From an uncultured Bacteroidales bacterium (GTDB lineage: Bacteria > Bacteroidota > Bacteroidia > Bacteroidales > FEN-979): 34,958 nucleotides of DNA. Shown piece after piece: positions 31,116 through 34,958 of this stretch. The notes beneath the pieces are model-generated. The model searched no databases. It had not been told where the DNA came from and worked only from the letters and a program-made list of their open reading frames with translations. The stretch is from positions 1 through 34,958 of the forward strand of contig CAIQUS010000252.1 in the NCBI GenBank assembly GCA_903875045.1. The letters are read 5' to 3'. A program made the translations under genes and the position numbers. Position 1 is the stretch's first letter; each line of letters opens with the position of its first letter.

Positions 31116-31150
31116 CGGGTTTACTGGCATGAACCCGTCATTGTTTTTTT
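31116..31150 (+). terminator. Rho-independent terminator
   Basis: CGGGTT (31116-31121) pairs with AACCCG (31132-31137), with flanking imperfect pairing, followed by seven T residues at 31144-31150. It ends the acidic-protein transcript. Confidence 0.75.
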
Positions 31151-31236
31151 ATGACAACTTCGACCGCTTACCCTTCTTCTCCACCGCAAACAAACCCGAC
31201 ATTAAGTTTGCTAAATATTTGATTACTAATTATTTT

Positions 31237-34200
31237 CTATTCTATTTCAATGTTATTAATATCCTTCATAATTCTATCCGTCTGTGTCAAGGCAACAATG
31301 ATTTTTTGATAATGTAGAATATCATCAAACAACAGCTCACGTTCTTTCCGGTCTTTCAGCCATTTCTGAGCAGGTTGGTAGCCACCGATGAAAAACTCCC
31401 ATGCTACCTGTGGCACGTTGGCAAAATATTGAGCTTCGTTAATATACACGTTGCCATTTTCATAGCGTATTTTGCCTACAATGTTGCTTCCACCCACCGG
31501 ATATTGGGTCATAAGTTTGCTTACAACCGGGCTTTCCAACAGGTGTATTTGCCGTAATTCGCTGCCAAGTGCAACCAAAAGCCAAAATGTAACAGGATCC
31601 TTTGGATAAGGCACACGCGGAAAATCAATTTTCAGGAACTCCTTGTATTTATCGCGGTACGTTGGCGAATGTAGAACGGCATATATATAATCCAGTAAGT
31701 CAATCGGGGCAAAAGTATCCGGTGTTTGCTCCTTTTCGTTAGTGAAGCGTAAGCCTAACTTATCTCCTATCTGCTTTACTATTTCGGCGTTTAGGTTGGG
31801 GGTGCGTTCGGTTGTATGTTCTATGGTTTGTTGGAAGGTGGTTGCGGGATAGAGGTAGAGAGGGAAAGTAGTACAAGTATCAAGAGAGGAAATAGCATCT
31901 TTTCCAACAATAGCTTTATTTATCCAAAATGTTCCTTGTTCTCCATTTCTAGATTGTCTAAATGTAGATAATCCCCAATTTTCTCCTTGAAGAAAGTGAT
32001 GCATCACTTTTTCTCGTCCACGATCAATTAAACTACTTTCATAATAGCAATATCTCTTATCAAACGGACGATAATCAATAAATGTAATTTTATTTCTATC
32101 AAATGATCCAGATTTACGAGCAACAGAAATTGACCAATCACCGTTATTTTTTATATGAAACTTATTTGTGATTGTATTTTCGTCTACGCTGTGATCATAG
32201 AATTCACTTATTCTTTTTGACAAAGTTTCCGAACTAAAATCAACAACGAAATGATCTCTATGTGTTTTAATCCCAGAAGAACTCAATTCGAAAAGTTCTT
32301 CAATTTTAAATCCTTCTTCATACATATCGCTTCCAACAAAGTCCTTTTTTACAAAATAGTAGTTAGGCTCAAGACAATCCAATTTGTTCCATTCTAAAGA
32401 ATTTATGGAATTTTCATTCAAAAAATCATACTTAACCTCCCTTTTTCCAAACAAATCAGAATGAAACACTTCCCCTAATGCGCTTTTCTTTTTCTTGCCT
32501 GTTTTCACGAAAATATTTATACTCACGCCTTGCATAATATCAAATACATTTTGGTCGGGTGAACCATCGGGGCAAACTTCCTTTTTCTTTGCGTTGCCGT
32601 GCAAATCGAGTATGTATATCTTATCAAAACTTTGCAATAAATGCTTCCGCATCTGGCGGTGTATAATGCCATCGAGAAAACTGTTGTTGGAAATATAAGC
32701 CAAAATCCCGTCACCGTTTTTATCAATGAAGTGTTGCCCGAAACGGATAAATTTTATGTAATCGTCGGAGAGAGGCTGGATATTCCTTTCATTTAAATCC
32801 TTTTTGTAGTCGGCTGTCAGCTTTTCAATCCATTCGCTTTTATTGGTGCTGCTTACACTATACGGCGGATTCCCTGTTACCACCATCACCGGCGTATCCC
32901 TTTTCACATGGTTTGCTTCGTTGGCTTCGGTACTCAGCCAGTTGGCAAACAGGGTTCCGGTATCGGCATGGTGCTCTTCGAGACTGTTGGTAAGGTATAT
33001 GCGGAAACGCTGTTCGTTTTTCGGCACATAGCCGGTTTCCCTCAATAGCAAATCCAGTTTAAGGTGCGCCATGGCATACGAAACCATCAGTATTTCAAAC
33101 CCATTCAAGCGGGGTATAAGGTGCTTTTCCACATAATCGCTCCAAATGCCTTCCTGCCCTTTAAACTTGGCGTGAATTTGTTTGATAAGTTCAGCAATAA
33201 AAGTCGCCGTTCCTGTTGCTGGGTCGAGGAATTGCACACGGTGTACCAGTTTTTCAATCTGATTTTTCACACCCGGAACATTTACTTTAATGGTAGTCAT
33301 TGAATTATCGGCTAATCCATTGGCAATACCAAATTCGGTAATCAAAATGTAATCAATGGCACGAACAATAAAATTAACCACAGGTTCGGGTGTGTACCAT
33401 ACGCCACGAGCTTTGCGCAAGGCAGGGTCGTACGACGTTAAAAAGGTTTCGTAAAAATGGATAATCGGGTCCTGAGTTTGGGTTGAGCTGCCAAAGTTTT
33501 TCAACAGTTCGGCGACATCGGTAGCACGAAACACATCGGCCAGGCCATCCACAATCCACGAAATACGGCTGTCTAAATCGTAACCAGCCACATATTGAAA
33601 CAGTTTGCGCAGGAATGGGTTTGTTTTTGGAATCAAATCGGCTGCTTCCTGCCGTGTAAAAGTATCAAGTGAGGTATCATGCAAACGTGCTGCAAACATT
33701 CCGTATGCAATGGTTTGCGCATATACATCAGCAAAACCAGTGGCGTTTATATCGTGTATAAGTATTTGCCTGAAGGCAAGAAACTGGTCTTTGAGTGAAC
33801 TGTTTTCCTGGTTGTCCTCATCGCTTTCGAGAGCTTTCCCAATCACATCGGCAAGCATCCGTGCTTTCGCAGCCATCATTTCGGCCAATTTCCGTGAACT
33901 CTTAATGGTTTGCCCCTGGTAAGCGCAGAAATCCTTTATCAGTGCTTCAAAGTGTGAGTAGTTGTCGGGTAGCGGAATAAGTTTGCCGTTTCGTATTTCG
34001 GCAATTCGCACAGCGGTTTTGTATCCGCCATCTAAGTAAAATTGAAAATCAATGTAATCGGTTATAATGAGGTTATCGAGCGAAGCCTTGTAGCGGTCGA
34101 ATTGTTCTTTGAAAAGTTTGTCGTTCAGGTTCTCACCAATGTTTTTCGCTTCGATGTATCCTACTGGGATGCTTTTACGGGTTATGATATAATCGGGCGC

Positions 34201-34353
34201 ACCGCAACTTATACGTTGGGGTTCGTTGGTGGCTGCAATACCTGTAACCATGCCCTCAAGCAGTTGTTGCAAATCTCCTCTGTAAGTATGTTCGGTAGCA
34301 TTGCCAAGTTTATATCGTTGGTTTATATTGCAAAGGTATTGGGCTAAATTCAT
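31237..34353 (-). CDS. type ISP-like restriction-modification protein without helicase
   Basis: The 1038-residue protein carries three units. An N-terminal PD-(D/E)xK nuclease has D54 in GAPDYII and E68-A-K70 in VGYIEAKN. An N6-adenine methyltransferase has motif I FLDPATGTATF at ~374-384 and motif IV GNPPYSV at ~492-498. The large C-terminal part (after ~640) resembles the type ISP specificity domain (DYIYAVLHSPTYRDKYKEFL; VPYPKDP). Classical LlaGI/LlaBIII enzymes are about 1570 residues, with a superfamily 2 helicase between nuclease and methylase. Here only ~300 residues separate them, so the translocase is missing. It would modify its own sites and may cut by a type IIG-like mode, protecting the host or the island from phages. 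It has no partner gene in view and is convergent with the acidic-protein gene. Confidence 0.85.
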   Translation of the reverse strand: MNLAQYLCNINQRYKLGNATEHTYRGDLQQLLEGMVTGIAATNEPQRISCGAPDYIITRKSIPVGYIEAKNIGENLNDKLFKEQFDRYKASLDNLIITDYIDFQFYLDGGYKTAVRIAEIRNGKLIPLPDNYSHFEALIKDFCAYQGQTIKSSRKLAEMMAAKARMLADVIGKALESDEDNQENSSLKDQFLAFRQILIHDINATGFADVYAQTIAYGMFAARLHDTSLDTFTRQEAADLIPKTNPFLRKLFQYVAGYDLDSRISWIVDGLADVFRATDVAELLKNFGSSTQTQDPIIHFYETFLTSYDPALRKARGVWYTPEPVVNFIVRAIDYILITEFGIANGLADNSMTTIKVNVPGVKNQIEKLVHRVQFLDPATGTATFIAELIKQIHAKFKGQEGIWSDYVEKHLIPRLNGFEILMVSYAMAHLKLDLLLRETGYVPKNEQRFRIYLTNSLEEHHADTGTLFANWLSTEANEANHVKRDTPVMVVTGNPPYSVSSTNKSEWIEKLTADYKKDLNERNIQPLSDDYIKFIRFGQHFIDKNGDGILAYISNNSFLDGIIHRQMRKHLLQSFDKIYILDLHGNAKKKEVCPDGSPDQNVFDIMQGVSINIFVKTGKKKKSALGEVFHSDLFGKREVKYDFLNENSINSLEWNKLDCLEPNYYFVKKDFVGSDMYEEGFKIEELFELSSSGIKTHRDHFVVDFSSETLSKRISEFYDHSVDENTITNKFHIKNNGDWSISVARKSGSFDRNKITFIDYRPFDKRYCYYESSLIDRGREKVMHHFLQGENWGLSTFRQSRNGEQGTFWINKAIVGKDAISSLDTCTTFPLYLYPATTFQQTIEHTTERTPNLNAEIVKQIGDKLGLRFTNEKEQTPDTFAPIDLLDYIYAVLHSPTYRDKYKEFLKIDFPRVPYPKDPVTFWLLVALGSELRQIHLLESPVVSKLMTQYPVGGSNIVGKIRYENGNVYINEAQYFANVPQVAWEFFIGGYQPAQKWLKDRKERELLFDDILHYQKIIVALTQTDRIMKDINNIEIE

Positions 34354-34958
34354 TTTTCAAATTCGTTTCAAATATCTACAAATGTATCAATTTTCGCTGG
34401 GTTGTCGGCCAGGAAACAGCTCTTTTGCACTAAGAAAAGGTCTTATAAGGCTGGCTGTAGCTGGCTCCAATTTAAGAAAATCCTTTTTTCGTAGTCGGTC
34501 ATCAAAACTTTACTCACAATGTGAGTATAAGATTCGACAAAGATCAATAAAATCCATTATAATGCCTATTTTTATCCTGAAAGAAGAAAGATGAGAAGTT
34601 AAATGTTGCAAAAGTTCTCAATTTATAACCGTTGTAACCCCCGGAAAGCTGCTTTCAGGGTATAATGGTATTATATTTTATGGCATTGATACATTTTCAC
34701 ATTTAAAAAAATAAGGTTTAAGTAGGTTTTCGGAAACTAATTGATACATTTGTATTGAAAATGGCATCAATAAATAGTTGCCATGAAGCTTAAAAGAATG
34801 AATCCAGCTTTTTAACATTTTTTATTTCACACACTAAAACCGGAGGTCAAAGGAAAATAACAAACGAATCATAAGACTGCGTCTCATTCTGTTTCTCTGC
34901 TCTGAAAATCGCCAATTTAAAATGCACATGAGGAACCCGGAAGGTGAACGCACCCCAA
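34354..34958. other. right-edge region upstream of the type ISP gene
   Basis: There is no supported gene in these 605 bases. On the minus strand TACATTTG (+ strand 34379-34386) is a possible -7 box for the type ISP gene, though a -33 partner is unclear. The 14-base string at 34377-34390 recurs inverted at 34741-34754 (TTGATACATTTGTA), and TTGATACATTTT is at 34686-34697. A dyad TACTCAC-AAT-GTGAGTA lies at 34511-34527. A frame opens at 34923 and runs off the edge with too little to judge. Confidence 0.4.
34511..34527. promoter_or_regulatory. dyad, possible operator upstream of the type ISP gene
   Basis: Perfect 7-base arms (TACTCAC and GTGAGTA) flank AAT, about 160 bases upstream of the start of the restriction-modification gene. 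It could be a regulator site. No regulator gene is adjacent. Confidence 0.3.

Noticed and set aside
34301-34594. 97-residue plus-strand frame at the start of the type ISP gene
   Set aside because: It overlaps the start and promoter region of the well-supported minus-strand gene and has no recognisable domain.

Overview
The window looks like part of a Bacteroidota (Bacteroidales-type) chromosome built from mobile DNA. Three things point there. Several genes have the TAnnTTTG -7 box with a TTG about 19-20 bp upstream. Shine-Dalgarno sites are mostly absent. The protein families (Bacteroidetes-type tyrosine recombinases, DUF6712-like protein, Abi_2, type ISP enzyme) fit that phylum. All family names are from memory of sequence patterns; no search was run.

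Layout. (1) 1-3201 is a defence-type accessory region: a small unknown gene with a strong terminator, the 3' remnant of a vsr-like repair endonuclease, an HNH_2 endonuclease with a small partner, and an Abi_2/AbiF-type HEPN protein preceded by a short terminator-ended RNA. (2) 3392-19255 is a tightly overlapping plus-strand phage-type operon. It encodes a portal-like protein, a DUF6712-like protein, a membrane protein, a probable unimolecular spanin, neck/tail-completion-like proteins, a 1215-residue tape measure, two large baseplate/tail proteins, a secreted-looking DUF1566 adhesin and a holin-like protein. I see no terminase, major capsid, head protease or tail-tube gene. A convergent tyrosine recombinase (19448-20647) follows, its promoter bracketed by a perfect inverted repeat. 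(3) At 20819-20860 lies the 3' half of a tRNA-Arg(TCT) gene with its terminator, which is the signature of an attachment site. (4) From there to about 31100 is a second element: a recombinase, a divergent repressor/excisionase switch, a string of small HTH proteins, a CHC2-TOPRIM-SF3-like primase-helicase, and directly after it an 11-bp-phased array of GGTAAA/TTTACC sites that looks like a replication origin. (5) 31237-34353 is a minus-strand type ISP-like restriction-modification protein, followed by about 600 bp without a convincing gene.

How the parts may work together. The second element has the integrase, divergent switch, excisionase, primase-helicase, iteron origin and defence cargo expected of a phage-inducible island (PICI-like satellite). 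It has no structural genes and sits directly beside a tail-gene cluster that has its own integrase. That reading is inference; the alternatives are one rearranged prophage or two unrelated islands stacked at one tRNA. The right-hand end of the second element (the intact tRNA-Arg) is not in the window.

Other notable signals are a dispersed repeat family of about 100-160 bp around the second element, a rod-like RNA candidate near 30400-30505, and a family of small paralogous HTH modules (five copies in four proteins).
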